Shown: in pieces, positions 10,323 to 20,639 of the stretch
Numbering within the stretch: position 1 is the stretch's first letter
How the letters are laid out: each line of letters starts with the position of its first letter
Origin: Caloramator sp. mosi_1
GTDB taxonomy: Bacteria > Bacillota > Clostridia > Clostridiales > Caloramatoraceae
NCBI RefSeq assembly: GCF_028622835.1
Contig: NZ_CP117677.1
Span: 2,280,820-2,344,819, forward strand
Reading direction: 5' to 3'
Length of the DNA stretch: 64,000 bases
Notes under the pieces: generated by a model
Seen by the model: the letters and a program-made list of their open reading frames with translations, nothing else
Told to the model about the DNA's origin: nothing
Databases searched by the model: none
Program-made: the position numbers and the translations under genes

Positions 10323-10692
10323 ATGTATAATAATAGTGCTTTAAATGCATATCAACAAAACAGTGTTTTCACTGCTTCTAAGGAAAAATTACTATTGATG
10401 CTATATGAAGGACTTGTTAGATTTATAAAACAAGCAATCACTTCTCTTGAAGATAAGGACTACCAAAAGCCCATACTAATTTGATTAAGGCACAAAATAT
10501 AATTCTTGAATTTATGGCAACACTAAATATGGAAATAGGCGGAGAGCTTTCTAAAAGTTTAATGTCTTTATATGACTATATGTATAGAAGACTTGTTGAA
10601 GCAAACATTAAAAAGATATAAACATTGCAAAAGAAGTATTAGAATTTGCAGAGGAATTAAAGGATGCCTTTGAAGAAGCATATAAAAAATAA
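10323..10692 (+). CDS. fliS: FliS flagellin export chaperone
   Basis: FliS binds the C-terminus of flagellin before export. The N-terminal half (NAYQQNSVFTASKEKLLLMLYEG) is highly typical, with the conserved YEGxxRF helix near residue 30. Breaks near 10465 and 10617 are in short homopolymers, and the rejoined protein is about 123 residues. ATG 10323 follows GAGGGG. It ends the flaG transcript, with a terminator 26 bases on. Confidence 0.9.
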
Positions 10693-10717
10693 AAAAATAA
10701 TTATATAATGTAAATTT

Positions 10718-10750
10718 ATAGGCTCTAATGTAAAATAGAGCCTATTTTTG
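10718..10750 (+). terminator. Rho-independent terminator after fliS
   Basis: A 10-base stem (10718-10727 with 10736-10745, core TAGGCTCTA / TAGAGCCTA) has an 8-base loop and is followed by a T-run. It separates the sigma-28 late genes from the flgB operon. Confidence 0.88.
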
Positions 10751-10874
10751 TTGTATTTTTGCTTTTCAAATGCTAAAGTTTATTATAAAATGTAATCAGA
10801 TATATTTAATTGTAATTTTAATTTTATTTAAATATATTTTATACTTATATTTTTTAAAATTAACGTAATTTATG

Positions 10875-10903
10875 TTGACTTATGATACAATATGTAATAA
10901 ATT
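10875..10903 (+). promoter_or_regulatory. Possible sigma-A promoter for flgB operon
   Basis: TTGACT at 10875 is followed after 17 bases by TAAATT, a 4/6 match to the -10 box. It is the best candidate in the 249-base AT-rich gap between fliS and flgB, and a housekeeping promoter is expected for early genes. No sigma-28 motif is present in this gap. The call is tentative. Confidence 0.4.
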
Positions 10904-10941
10904 GTTATATAGAAGTGTAATTACTCAAAAGGAGTGTATTT

Positions 10942-11345
10942 ATGATAAAAAATATAGATAATTTGTCATATTTTTTAATAAAAAAGGATTAGATGCAACA
11001 AGTGAAAGAGGTAGAGCAATATCTAATAATATTGCAAATTTAAATACACCAGGTTATAAATCAAAAAGAGTCATATTTGAAGAAAAATTAAAAAATATAA
11101 TGGATAATTCATCTATTTCATTGAAGACTACAAACAAAAATCATATTAATGATGGTAATTCAATGCAAAACATAAACCCACAGACTTTACAAGATAAATC
11201 AAAATCATTAAGATTAGATGGAAATAATGTAGATATTGACCTTGAAATGGCCAATTTAGCTGCAAATCAAATACTATATAATGCTTTAGTTAGTCAAGCT
11301 AACTCAAGAATTGCTATGAGAAGAGCTGTTATAAATGGTAAATAA
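10942..11345 (+). CDS. flgB: FlgB proximal rod protein
   Basis: FlgB forms the base of the rod. The family motif ISNNIANLNTPGYKSKRVIFEE is at about residues 30-51, and the C-terminal helix DLEMANLAANQILYNALV is normal. One T is missing near 10975, soon after the start. ATG 10942 follows AAGGAGTG. Reconstructed length is about 134 residues. It opens the flgB-flgC-fliE-fliF basal-body series. Confidence 0.92.
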
Positions 11346-11356
11346 GGGGTGATAAT

Positions 11357-11791
11357 ATGAACAGTATTTTCGCAGGTATGAGAATAAGTGCTAGTGGCCT
11401 TGCCGCTGAAAGACTAAGAATGGATATAATATCTAATAATATAGCAAACATAGAAACAACAAGAACTGAAAATGGTGGGCCTTATAAAAGAAAAATAGTT
11501 ACCTTTAAAGAAAATCTTGATAGACAAATAAACAACATATCAAATAAATCTGAATTAAAATTTAATGGTGTTAAAGTTGATAAAATAATTGAAGATAATT
11601 CACCTTTTAAAAAGGTATATAATCCTAACCATCCAGATGCTGACAATGATGGATATGTTTTGATGCCTAATGTAAATATTTTAAATGAGATGGTTGATCT
11701 TATAACTGCAACGCGTGCCTTTGAAGCAAATGTAACAGCGTTAAACTCACAAAAGCAAATGGCCTTAAAGGCATTAGAAATTGGAAAGTAG
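11357..11791 (+). CDS. flgC: FlgC proximal rod protein
   Basis: This unbroken 144-residue protein has the rod motif MDIISNNIANIETTRT near residue 28 and the C-terminal helix VDLITATRAFEANVTALN. It also shows the FlgC-specific NPNHPDADNDGYVLMPNVN-type segment near residue 93. It follows flgB by 11 bases with GGGGTGAT as ribosome site. It assembles between FlgB and FlgF in the rod. Confidence 0.95.
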   Translation: MNSIFAGMRISASGLAAERLRMDIISNNIANIETTRTENGGPYKRKIVTFKENLDRQINNISNKSELKFNGVKVDKIIEDNSPFKKVYNPNHPDADNDGYVLMPNVNILNEMVDLITATRAFEANVTALNSQKQMALKALEIGK

Positions 11792-11800
11792 GTGATTTAA

Positions 11801-12093
11801 TTGCCAATAGATAAGGTTAATTTTTTAATTGATAATAATTTTATTACAAAACCTTCAATCGAAAAAATAACAATATTGATTTTTCTAATTTAATTAAGGA
11901 AAAATTAGACAAGCTCAATGATAAACAAATAGAAGCTGAAAACAAAACAATTGAACTAATAAAGGGTGAAGCAAAGGATATACATGAAGTTATGCTAACA
12001 GTTGAAGAGGCAAGACTATCATTAGAATTAGCAGTTCAAATAAGAAATAAACTTGTAGAAGCTTATCAGGAATTAAATAGAATGCAGGTATAG
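11801..12093 (+). CDS. fliE: FliE, MS-ring/rod adaptor
   Basis: FliE joins the MS ring to the rod and is the first exported substrate. The protein of about 97 residues begins with TTG at 11801 (AGGTGATTTAA before it), and has the C-terminal signature VMLTVEEARLSLELAVQIRNKLVEA at its usual place. One A is missing near 11865. Its short size and position between flgC and fliF fit the family. Confidence 0.88.
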
Positions 12094-12115
12094 TTAACAT
12101 AAAGGAGTGCTAATG

Positions 12116-13670
12116 ATGAACAAATTTCTTAATTTTTTAAAAGTGTAGGTGATAAATGGAAGAACTTATCAAAATCTAAAAAGTCTCAATTATTGTTATT
12201 CTATCCGGTTTAGTACTTTCAATTATAACTTATGCAATATATTCAAACAGAGTAGAATATGATGTTCTTTTTCAAATTTAGAACCTCAGGATTCATCTAA
12301 GGTAATCGAAAAATTAAAAACAGACAAAATTCAATATAAAATTGAAGGTAATTCTATTTTAGTTCCAAAGGACAAGGTTGAAGAACTAAGACTTTCAATA
12401 TTTTCAGACACCAATTTGCCTTCAAATTTAAAGGGTTTTGAACTTTTTGATCAAAATAAATTTGGTGTTACTGATACAGAGGCTAAAATAATGTATCAAA
12501 GGGCCTTAGAAGGTGAACTTGCAAGGACTATCCAAGGCTTTGACGAAGTTGAGAAAGCACGAGTACACTTAGTTTTACCTGAAGATTCAGTTTTTACACG
12601 TGATGAAGAAAAGGCAAGAGCTTCTGTTACATTAAAACTTAAAGGTAATAGTAAATTAAGTACTGAACAAGTTAAAGCAATTATATCTCTTATATCAGCA
12701 AGTGTTAAAAACTTACCTAAGGAAAATGTTGAAATTATAGATAGTAATATGAATCTTCTTAGCGAAAATATATTTGAAAACGAACAAAATGGTGTATTAA
12801 CTTCTACAAAACAGCAAGAATTTAAAAATCAATTTGAAAAAATCTTCAAAATGATGTTAAAAATATGTTAGAAAAAGTTTTTGGGAAAGATAAGGTAACT
12901 GTGAAAATAAATGCTGATTTAGATTTCGATTCAAGACAAATCTCAACTATAAAATATGACAAGGATTCTATAATCCGTAGTCAACATAAAATAAAAGAAA
13001 ACACAAATGATTCTAACTCACAAGGTTCGGGTGGAAGTCCTATTGACAATAATATGTCTAATACAATACAAAATAATAATCAGTCATCAACTTCTAATAG
13101 AGAAGAAGAAATAACTAACTATGAAATTGGACAAACTGAGGAAAAAATTATAAAAGCCCCAGGAGAAATAAAAAGATTGACTGTGTCAGTTGTAATAGAC
13201 GGAAATTTAGATGAACTTGAGAAACAATCAATAAGGAATATTGTTTCAGCAGCAACAGGTTTATCTGAAGAAAGAGGAGATGTAATAAATATTGAAGCAT
13301 TAGCCTTTAATGATGATTATAAAAAGAAAGCTCAGGCAGATTTAGAAGAAATGAAAAAACAGGAAGAACTGGCTAAAAGAAAAGAACTTATATTATGATT
13401 GGAGAAGCAGTAGCAGGGCTTATAGTTTTACTGGCTATAGCACTAATTTATAGAAAGAAAAATAAGAAAAATACAGAACAAATTGAAACAAATCAAATTG
13501 ATATGTTAATTGGTGATGTAATACAAAAACAACCAATAGCTTATGAACCTGTTCTTGAAGATAATGAACAAGAAATGAATTTAGAAAAAGAAATAAAGAA
13601 CTATGCTTCTACAAAACCTGAACAGGTAGTTGAACTTGTTAAGACTTGGTTAGCAGAGGATGAGAGGTGA
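12116..13670 (+). CDS. fliF: FliF MS-ring protein
   Basis: FliF forms the membrane-embedded MS ring around the export gate. A first membrane segment (IIVILSGLVLSIITYAIYS) lies near residue 25 and a second (AVAGLIVLLAIALIY) near residue 430. Between them are the YscJ-like ring domains (MYQRALEGELARTIQGFDEV, VHLVLPEDSVF). The last 40 residues bind FliG. Homopolymer breaks occur near 12145, 12190, 12275, 12850 and 13398. Rejoined length is about 520 residues. ATG 12116 is best spaced from AAGGAG; ATG 12113 is possible. Confidence 0.9.
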
Positions 13671-13675
13671 TAATT

Positions 13676-14688
13676 ATGGCAAAAGACAAGGATAAACTTA
13701 CGGGAGTTCAAAAGCCGCCATACTGTTTATCACTTTAGGTCCTGATGCTTCAGCTCCAATATTAAAAAAATTACCAGAAAATGATATACAAAAATTACTT
13801 TTGAAATAGCAAATATGCAAAAAATAAAAAAGAATTACGCGAAGAAGTATTGCAAGAATTTGTGAATTTAAACAAGGCAAAGGACTATATTATAGAAGGT
13901 GGGTTTGATTATGCTAAAAATCTGTTAAGTAAAGCATTAGGCCCACAAAAGGCAATGGAAATTATTGAAAAGGTTTCAGAAATAACTCAACAATATAGAC
14001 CTTTTTCAATTGCACGAAAAGCTGATGCACAACAGCTATTAAATGTAATAATAAATGAACATCCACAAACTATAGCATTAATATTATGTTATTTACAACC
14101 TGAAAAGGCAGCACAACTTTTATCTGGGCTTCCTGAGGAACTTCAAACTGATGTTGCTAAAAGAATAGCAACAATGAGCAATACTTCTCCTTTAGTCATA
14201 GAAGAAGTTGAAGATATACTTGAAAAAAGCTTTCAAATGTTGTACGTTCAGATTATGCAACCATTGGTGGTGTTCAAACGTTGGTTGATATATTAAACAA
14301 TGTTGATAGAAGTACTGAAAAATCAATTATAGAAGAACTAGATAGATATCAACCAGAACTTGCAGAAAAAATTAGAGATAGTATGTTTGTATTTGAAGAT
14401 ATTATTACACTTGATAATGCATCTATACAAAGAATATTAAGAGAAGTTGATATGAAGGTACTTGCACTTGCTCTTAAAGGATGCTCTGAAGATGTTTCTA
14501 ATATTATTTATAGTAATATGTCTAAACGTGCTGCTCAAACATTAAAGGAAGATTTAGAGTTTATGGGACCTGTTAGACTGATAGATGTGGAAAAGGCACA
14601 GCAACAAATTGTTTCTATTATACGTAGGTTAGATGAAGCAGGAGAAATTGTTATGTCAAGGGGTGGTGATGATGCAATTATCGTATAA
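13676..14688 (+). CDS. fliG: FliG motor switch/torque protein
   Basis: FliG sits on FliF and receives torque from MotA. The EHPQTIALILCYLQPEKAA segment in the middle domain and the C-terminal charged torque helix (DEAGEIVMSRGGDDAIIV end) are clear. Breaks near 13712, 13800 and 14232 are in short homopolymers. Rejoined length is about 339 residues, normal. ATG 13676 follows GAGAGGTGA. Its 3' end overlaps the start of fliH by about 20 bases. Confidence 0.93.
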
Positions 14689-15422
14689 TGTTATAAAAAG
14701 AACAGCTATAAACGATAAGGTAGTTTTGCCACCACCTTCGATAGATAAGTTTATTGATACAGCAGTTATTAAAAATAATGACGAAATAAAAATTGATGAA
14801 ATAGTTGAAAATATAAAAAACAAGCTATATTTGAAGCAAAAAAATTATAAGTGATGCTAATAAAAGTGCTTTAGAAATAATAGAAAACGCAAAGAAAGAT
14901 TCAGAAAAAATATTAGAAGATGCAAAAAAATAGGATATGATGAAGGTTTTAATAAAGGTTACAATGACGGTTATAATAATGCTATTTTAGAAGCAAAAAG
15001 GAAACTAACAAAATTATCGAAGAAGCTAATAATTATACAAATAATGTCTATAACGAAGTTAATAGTTATATTGAAAAAGCAAAGGATGATATTATTAATT
15101 TAGCTTTAGAAATCGCAAGAGAAATAATAAAAACGGAATTATCAATAAACCGTGAAGCTATTATTAATAGTGCACAAAAAGTACTTTCAAACGTAAAACA
15201 AAAAATAATATTATATTAAAGACTTCTCCAAATGATTACAAAACTTTAAAATCAAGACAGCAAGAGCTTGAACAATTTATTGATTCTAATAGTTCTCTGA
15301 TGATATTAGCAGATACTGAATTAGAAAATGGTGATATTTATATTGAAACAAATAGTGGTATTATTGATGCAACTATCAATACACAATTAAAAACTATAGC
15401 AAATAAAATGCTAAAGGAATGA
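14669..15422 (+). CDS. fliH: FliH, regulator of the export ATPase
   Basis: FliH dimers hold the FliI ATPase at the export gate. The middle of this protein is a long charged helix with a Gly-rich Tyr repeat (GYDEGFNKGYNDGYNNA), and the C-terminal third (INLALEIAREIIKTELSINREAI) is the conserved FliI-binding region. Four A-run breaks (near 14845, 14930, 15000 and 15205) divide it. Rejoined length is about 252 residues. The start is within fliG; ATG 14669 and 14672 are both possible. Confidence 0.87.
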
Positions 15423-15427
15423 TATCT

Positions 15428-16728
15428 ATGTTTCAAATAGACTATTATAAACTATCACAAAAATTAAAGGTATTGAAACAATAAAATATATTGGTAAAGT
15501 AAAAAAGTAGTAGGACTTACGATTGAAGTTGAAGGAATTAATGCCTTTGTAGGTGAGTTATGTGCTATAAAATTACCAACTGGTAGAGAATTGCAGGCTG
15601 AAGTTGTTGGTTTTACCGATAATGGTATTTTATTAATGCCTTTAGGAGATCTTACAGGTGTTTCTACAGGATCCTTAGTCTTTCCAACTGGTAACCAATT
15701 AAAGGTACCAGTTGGAAAGGAATTGCTTGGTAAAATACTTGATGGATTAGGAAGACCTCTCGATGGTTCAAATATAAAATGCGAAGCAATGTATAATTTG
15801 GACTCTGATCCTCCAAATCCTTTACAAAGAAAAAGAATTACTGATATTATACCAACTGGAGTCAAAGCTATTGATGGTTTTTTAACCTGCGGTATAGGAC
15901 AAAGAATTGGTATTTTTGCTGGTTCAGGTGTTGGTAAGAGTACTCTTTTGGGTATGATTGCTAAATATAGTGAAGCTGATGTTAATGTTATTGGTCTAAT
16001 AGGTGAACGTGGTAGAGAAGTTAAGGAATTTATTGAGAAGGATCTTGGAGAAGAAGGGTTAAAAAATCAGTAATTGTTGTTGCAACCTCAGATCAACCTC
16101 CTTTACTAAGATTAAAGGGGGCATTTACAGCAACAGCAATAGCTGAATATTTCAGAGATCAAGGACTAAATGTTATGCTGATGATGGATTCTGTTACTCG
16201 TTTTGCTATGGCACAGCGTGAAGTGGGTTTGACTATAGGTGAACCCCTACTACAAAAGGCTATACACCTTCTGTATTTGCAATGTTACCAAGATTATTAG
16301 AACGTTCAGGAAATTCAAATAAAGGTTCAATTACAGCCTTTTATACAGTCTTAGTTGATGGCGATGACTTTAATGAACCAATTGCAGACGCTGTTAGAGG
16401 TATATTAGATGGACATATAGTTTTATCAAGAAAATTAGCTTCTATGAATCATTTTCCAGCAATTGATGTATTATCAAGTATATCAAGACTAATGCCTCAA
16501 ATAACAGATGAAAATCACTATTTAAAGGCTGGTGAACTTAGGGACCTACTGGCTATTTATAAAGAGTCTGAAGATTTAATAAATGTCGGTGCATATCAAA
16601 AGGGTAGTAACGGTAAAATCGATAAAGCTATAGCTTTAAATGAAAAAATAAATAAATTTTTGAAACAAAAGATGAATGAACACTATACATTTGATAAAAT
16701 ATTACAAATGTTAACTTCAATAAATTAA
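15428..16728 (+). CDS. fliI: FliI flagellum-specific export ATPase
   Basis: FliI is the F1-beta-like ATPase that energises substrate loading. Walker A is GSGVGKST (15921-15944), the catalytic Glu is in IGERGREV, and Walker B is [11 protein letters not shown]. The N-terminal beta domain and the C-terminal [19 protein letters not shown] helix are in place. Breaks lie near 15465, 15508, 16068 and 16250. Rejoined length is about 435 residues. It starts five bases after fliH and is followed at 15 bases by fliJ. Confidence 0.94.
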
Positions 16729-16743
16729 TAGGTGGTCATTGTT

Positions 16744-17193
16744 ATGAACTATAAATTTAGGTTAGAAAAGCTACTGGATTTAAAAATTAAAGCCGAAGAT
16801 TCGCTAAAAGTTCAAATGTCTGAATGTTTAAATAAAATTAAAGCAAAAAAGGAACAAATACAAATCATTAAAGATAAAATTACATTTAGTAAAAATAATA
16901 CTTTTAATTCTTGCTATAGTTATGATTTAAAAAATTATATAAGCTATATTAACTTATTGGAAAGTAAATTAATTGAAGAACAAAATAAATTAAATATCCT
17001 CGAACAAGAACTTGAAAACATAAAAGAACAATTAATGAATGCTACTAAAGAAAGAAAGGTTTTAGAGAATCTTAAAGAAAAATCTTATGATGAATTTTTA
17101 TTTGAGATACGTAAAAGTGAAAATAAGGTTATAGATGAAATGGCAATAATAAATTACTTTAAAAAGAATGGGGAATTATATGAAGATAGATAA
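16744..17193 (+). CDS. fliJ: FliJ export chaperone-escort protein, intact copy
   Basis: FliJ is a small coiled-coil protein inserted in the FliI ring. This 149-residue frame is unbroken and almost wholly Lys/Glu/Leu helix; FRLEKLLDLKIKAEDSLKVQ at the start is typical. ATG 16744 is chosen for its spacing to AGGTGG; an upstream in-frame GTG at 16732 overlaps that site. The 3' part, from 16989, is repeated at 36424-36628 behind an IS element. Confidence 0.85.
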   Translation: MNYKFRLEKLLDLKIKAEDSLKVQMSECLNKIKAKKEQIQIIKDKITFSKNNTFNSCYSYDLKNYISYINLLESKLIEEQNKLNILEQELENIKEQLMNATKERKVLENLKEKSYDEFLFEIRKSENKVIDEMAIINYFKKNGELYEDR

Positions 17194-18006
17194 ACAACAA
17201 TTCACTACCCCAAGTATAACTACTATTGATAGTTTAAGCTTAAATGGAAACGAAACAGAAAGTTTCAGTGATATTTTTATTAGTTTCTGTAATAATGTAG
17301 AACTTAATAATGATACTAACAATTCTGATGATTCATTCTCAGATAAACTAAAAAAACTATTTAATTTATTAGATAAGAATAATTTTTTAAATGGTAGCCA
17401 AATAGAAATTAATCAAAACCAAATAAACCATAAAAAAATTGACTATGTAAAAATCAAAAATTAGTTGACGAAATATATTCAATACTTACTGGAAGCTCTT
17501 CAACTAGTGAAATAATAAATAAACTAGATAAATATAAATTAGTTTTATGTGAAGATAATGAGGAATTAAAAACTAATATAAATTATTCTGAATTAGAATT
17601 TAAGTTATCTCAAATATTAAGCTTTGTTCAGCATCAGACATACAATTTTCAAAATTTTACTGTTCAAGAAGAAAACAAATTAAACGAAAATAATTCAAAC
17701 AATCAATATAATTTAAATAATGTTAATAATACTAATGTAGAATTTGTATATCCTGAAAAGCAATTAAAAGATTTTAAAAATCAATCAATAGATAATTTTA
17801 AAATTCAACAATTTAATATAGAAACTATAGAACAAATAGATAATAGATTTATAAATATAAATAAAGTCAAACAATTAATTAATAATATAATTAAAAACGA
17901 GGAAATTGACCCCTTAAAACAAAATATCGAAACAATTATACCAAGATATACTTTTAAAACACAGCATAGTTTCTCTATAAAACAATTAACTACACTTGAT
18001 GAATTA
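16989..18006 (+). repeat. Duplicated segment A, copy 1 (fliJ 3' end to mid fliK)
   Basis: This segment is repeated in the same orientation at 36424-37442. The only difference I find is one A in the run near 17458. Its left edge corresponds exactly to the end of the IS at 36423. Its right edge, 18006, is where the sequence jumps from fliK to the segment found natively at 57642. Confidence 0.97.
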
Positions 18007-18015
18007 GAAGAATAA
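17180..18015 (+). pseudogene. fliK: Truncated fliK (hook-length control), N-terminal part only
   Basis: Identical to the first part of the complete fliK at 36615, apart from one homopolymer base near 17460. After residue 276 or so the frame leaves fliK at 18006, adds Glu-Glu and stops at 18013-18015. The missing part includes the FliK C-terminal domain (KINLKPKELGEITIKISY in the full copy), which switches export specificity. This fragment should not work alone. Its stop lies 18 bases before the MerR-like start, so that gene is now read from the flagellar transcript. Confidence 0.93.
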
Positions 18016-18033
18016 AATAATAGAGGTGGTATT

Positions 18034-18551
18034 ATGGAAGAACAAAAAATTATTATACATTTAAAGAGGTATGTCAACTAACAGGATATAAAGATTCTGT
18101 TATACGCTATTATGAAAAGAATTTGAGCTAAATATTCAGAGAGACTCGAAGGGTAGAAGAATATTTACTCAAAATGACTTAAACTTATTGCTGCAAATAA
18201 AAAACCTGCAAGAAAAAGGATTAACTAATGGCCAAATAAAAAGATACTAATTAATCAAGAGGCAGCAATAACTTCAATTGACTCAACATTTGTATTAACC
18301 GAGAATAATCTAATTGAAAATAGTCAAGACAAAATAAAATTGATTGAAGAAAAATTAAATGCAATTAATAATAAATTAGAAGAAATTGATAAGAACGTAT
18401 TTAGTAAAGAGCGTGATATACTAATTAGTGAAAATATGAAATTAAAAATGGAATTAAAACAAAAGTGTTATGAGATTATAGAACTTAAAGAAAAACTAAA
18501 ATACGAAAAACAAACAAAAAAGGTATTATAAGTAAAATTTTTAGAAGATAG
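18034..18551 (+). CDS. MerR-like HTH protein with coiled coil, copy 1
   Basis: The reconstructed protein of about 174 residues has an N-terminal winged-HTH of MerR type (YTFKEVCQLTGYKDSVIRYYE), a middle region, and a long coiled coil (LNAINNKLEEIDKNVFSKER). It ends in a basic tail GIISKIFRR. There is no visible ligand-binding domain. Homopolymer breaks lie near 18054, 18118, 18200, 18240 and 18522. ATG 18034 follows GAGGTGG. In this copy its own upstream region is replaced by fliK; the second copy at 57669 keeps the native upstream region. Function unknown; a regulator of the following GNAT gene is possible. Confidence 0.7.
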
Positions 18552-18559
18552 GTGACAAA

Positions 18560-19368
18560 ATGCAAATCGAATCCATTAATTTATTTAAATTAATTAAAGA
18601 AAATAAAATGAAAGAATTTATGAAAATCAAAAAGTATTTGGTTTATCTATATTAGATTTCATTTTTAATAGTTCATACTTTATTTTAAATAATAAAATTG
18701 AAGGAATTAATATAGACACTAAATACTACATTTATGTTAAAGATACAACACTGTCTATTAATGAAATAATAGATAGTGTAATTAAAAATAAAAAGTTTCA
18801 TTTAGAAATAAAATATGTAAATAGTAACATTTATAATGAAAACAATTCAAATAAATATATAATTCAAAAAACTACAAAACAATGGAACTACTTTTAAATA
18901 ATTTTTTTAATTTAAAACCACAATATGAATACCACGATATTATTGTAGCAACAATAGATGTATCTAAAAATATGAGTTTAAGAATTGACATCCAAAATTC
19001 AATATTCAATTCTACAGATAAAAAAGAAAACCCATCGATAAAAACTACTTAAATAGAGAAATAAGTAGTAGTTATTTTTTAAAAGACTATTGCTATGTAT
19101 TATATAAAAACCATATGCCTATAGGTTATGGTCAAATAATTAAAGATAGATCTCTTTATTATTTAGTTAATTTCGGTATAATTGAAGAATTTAGAGGTAT
19201 GGGTTTTGGATATATATTCCTTAATTATATTCTTAATGATATAAAGGGAAAAAATAAAATCAAAAATTACATCTGAATGTTGATAATAATAATATTTCAG
19301 CAATAAATTTATATAAAAAATTTGGTTTTGTTGAAAAAGATAATACTATAATAATAAAAAGCATATAG
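18560..19368 (+). CDS. GNAT-family acetyltransferase with N-terminal extension, copy 1
   Basis: The C-terminal third is a GNAT fold: IGYGQII, then the acetyl-CoA loop EEFRGMGFGYIFLNYIL, then LNVDNNNISAINLYKKFGF. The first 150 residues or so match nothing I know. Reconstructed length is about 272 residues. Breaks near 18625, 18872, 19035 and 19262 lie in homopolymers and are the same in the second copy. It starts eight bases after the MerR-like gene with AGGTGA as ribosome site, so the two form a pair. The substrate cannot be inferred. Confidence 0.72.
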
Positions 19369-19395
19369 AGGAACTAAAGCCCTCTATATGCTTTT
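19357..19395. terminator. Bidirectional terminator between GNAT gene and aminotransferase
   Basis: A 15-base perfect stem (19357-19371 with 19381-19395) has A-runs on the left and T-runs on the right. It serves the + strand GNAT gene and the - strand aminotransferase, which converge here and place both stop codons inside the hairpin. Confidence 0.9.
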
Positions 19396-20572
19396 ATAGC
19401 TTCATTTATAATATTCATAGCTTTCTTTAGATCATCACAATTTATACAATATGAAATTCTAATTTCATTTTTTCCGAGTCCCTCTGTAGCATAAAATCCT
19501 GCTGCAGGTGCAACCATAACTGTCTCACCATTTAAGTTAAAATAAGTTAAAATCAGTTAATAACCATTTTGAAAAATGTTCTGCATCATCTATTGGCAAT
19601 TTTGCTATTACATAAAAGGCTCCTTTAGGTTTTTCGCAAACAACTCCTTCAATATTTGATAGACCTTCAAACACAACATCTCTTCTTTTTGATACTCTTT
19701 TTAACCTCCTCAAAATAGCTTTTATCTGTATTTATTAAATTTGCAGCTCCAATTTGTTCAATTGTAGGAACACATAATCTTGATTGACACAACTTAAGTA
19801 CGTTTTTAATTAACATTTTATTTTTACTTGCAATTAATCCTATCCTTGCTCCACAAGCACTATATCGTTTAGAAATACTATCAATCAGTATCACTCTATC
19901 TAATATTTCTTTAATATGCATAAAGCTTGTATATTTTAAATTATCATATACAAATTCTCTGTATACTTCATCTGCGATAATATATAAATTATTTGCTTTT
20001 GCAATATCTGCAATCATCCTTATTTCTTCTTCTGTATACACAACACCTGTTGGATTTCCTGGATTAGATAATAATATTGCTTTAGTTTTATTATCAATTA
20101 ATTTTTCAATTTCTTTTCTTTCTGGTAAATGAAATCCGTTTTCTGCATAGGTTAAAAAAGGTTTAACATTAACCCCTGCAACTTCTGCAAAGCCATTATA
20201 ATTTGTATAAAATGGTTCAGGTATAATTATATTGTCTCCAACATCACAAACTGCAAGTAATGCAAATAATATAGCTTCACTTCCTCCATTTGTAATCATT
20301 ATCTCATCTTTTTCAAAATCTATATCCCATTCCAAATAATACTTTATAAAACTTTGAATGAGGTTATCTATACCTTGAGATGATGTATACTTAAGCACTG
20401 GTTCATTATATGATTTAATTGCCTCATAAAACTCATCTGGAGTTTTTATGTCTGGTTGTCCAATATTAAGATGATATACTTTAATTCCTTTTGATTTAGC
20501 CTCTTCTGCATAACAAGCTAATTTTCTAATAGGCGATTCTTGCATATTTAATATTCTTGTAGATAAATGCAT
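19374..20572 (-). CDS. Class I pyridoxal-phosphate aminotransferase, copy 1
   Basis: Fold-type I aminotransferase of the AspB family, about 398 residues when rejoined. Key residues are YTSSQGI near 60, the NPGNPTG motif near residue 172, the DEVYREF Asp/Tyr pair near 201, and the PLP-binding Lys in [14 protein letters not shown] near 238. Homopolymer breaks occur near 19690. A further break near 19540 is caused by a perfect 10-base tandem repeat; removing one unit restores [18 protein letters not shown]. It may therefore be a true pseudogene or a switchable gene. The amino donor is unknown. Confidence 0.85.
19533..19552. repeat. 10-bp tandem duplication inside aminotransferase gene, copy 1
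   Basis: Two adjacent perfect copies of TAAGTTAAAA lie inside the coding region and shift the frame by 10 bases. The same pair is present at 59168-59187, so it predates the large duplication or both regions were built from the same reads. Confidence 0.95.
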
Positions 20573-20639
20573 CAGTATTACCCCCTCACAATATTTTACA
20601 CTTATATATTACCATTATATATTCAAAAATAAACAATTG

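Noticed and set aside
9960..10484. Single 174-codon gene from GTG 9960
   Set aside because: It merges an unknown protein with the start of FliS. FliS has its own ATG and GAGGGG site at 10323, and one missing G explains the merge.
10760..10800. TAAAGTTT at about 10777 as a third sigma-28 promoter
   Set aside because: After an 11-base spacer the sequence is TAATCAGA, which lacks the CGAT core of the -10 box.
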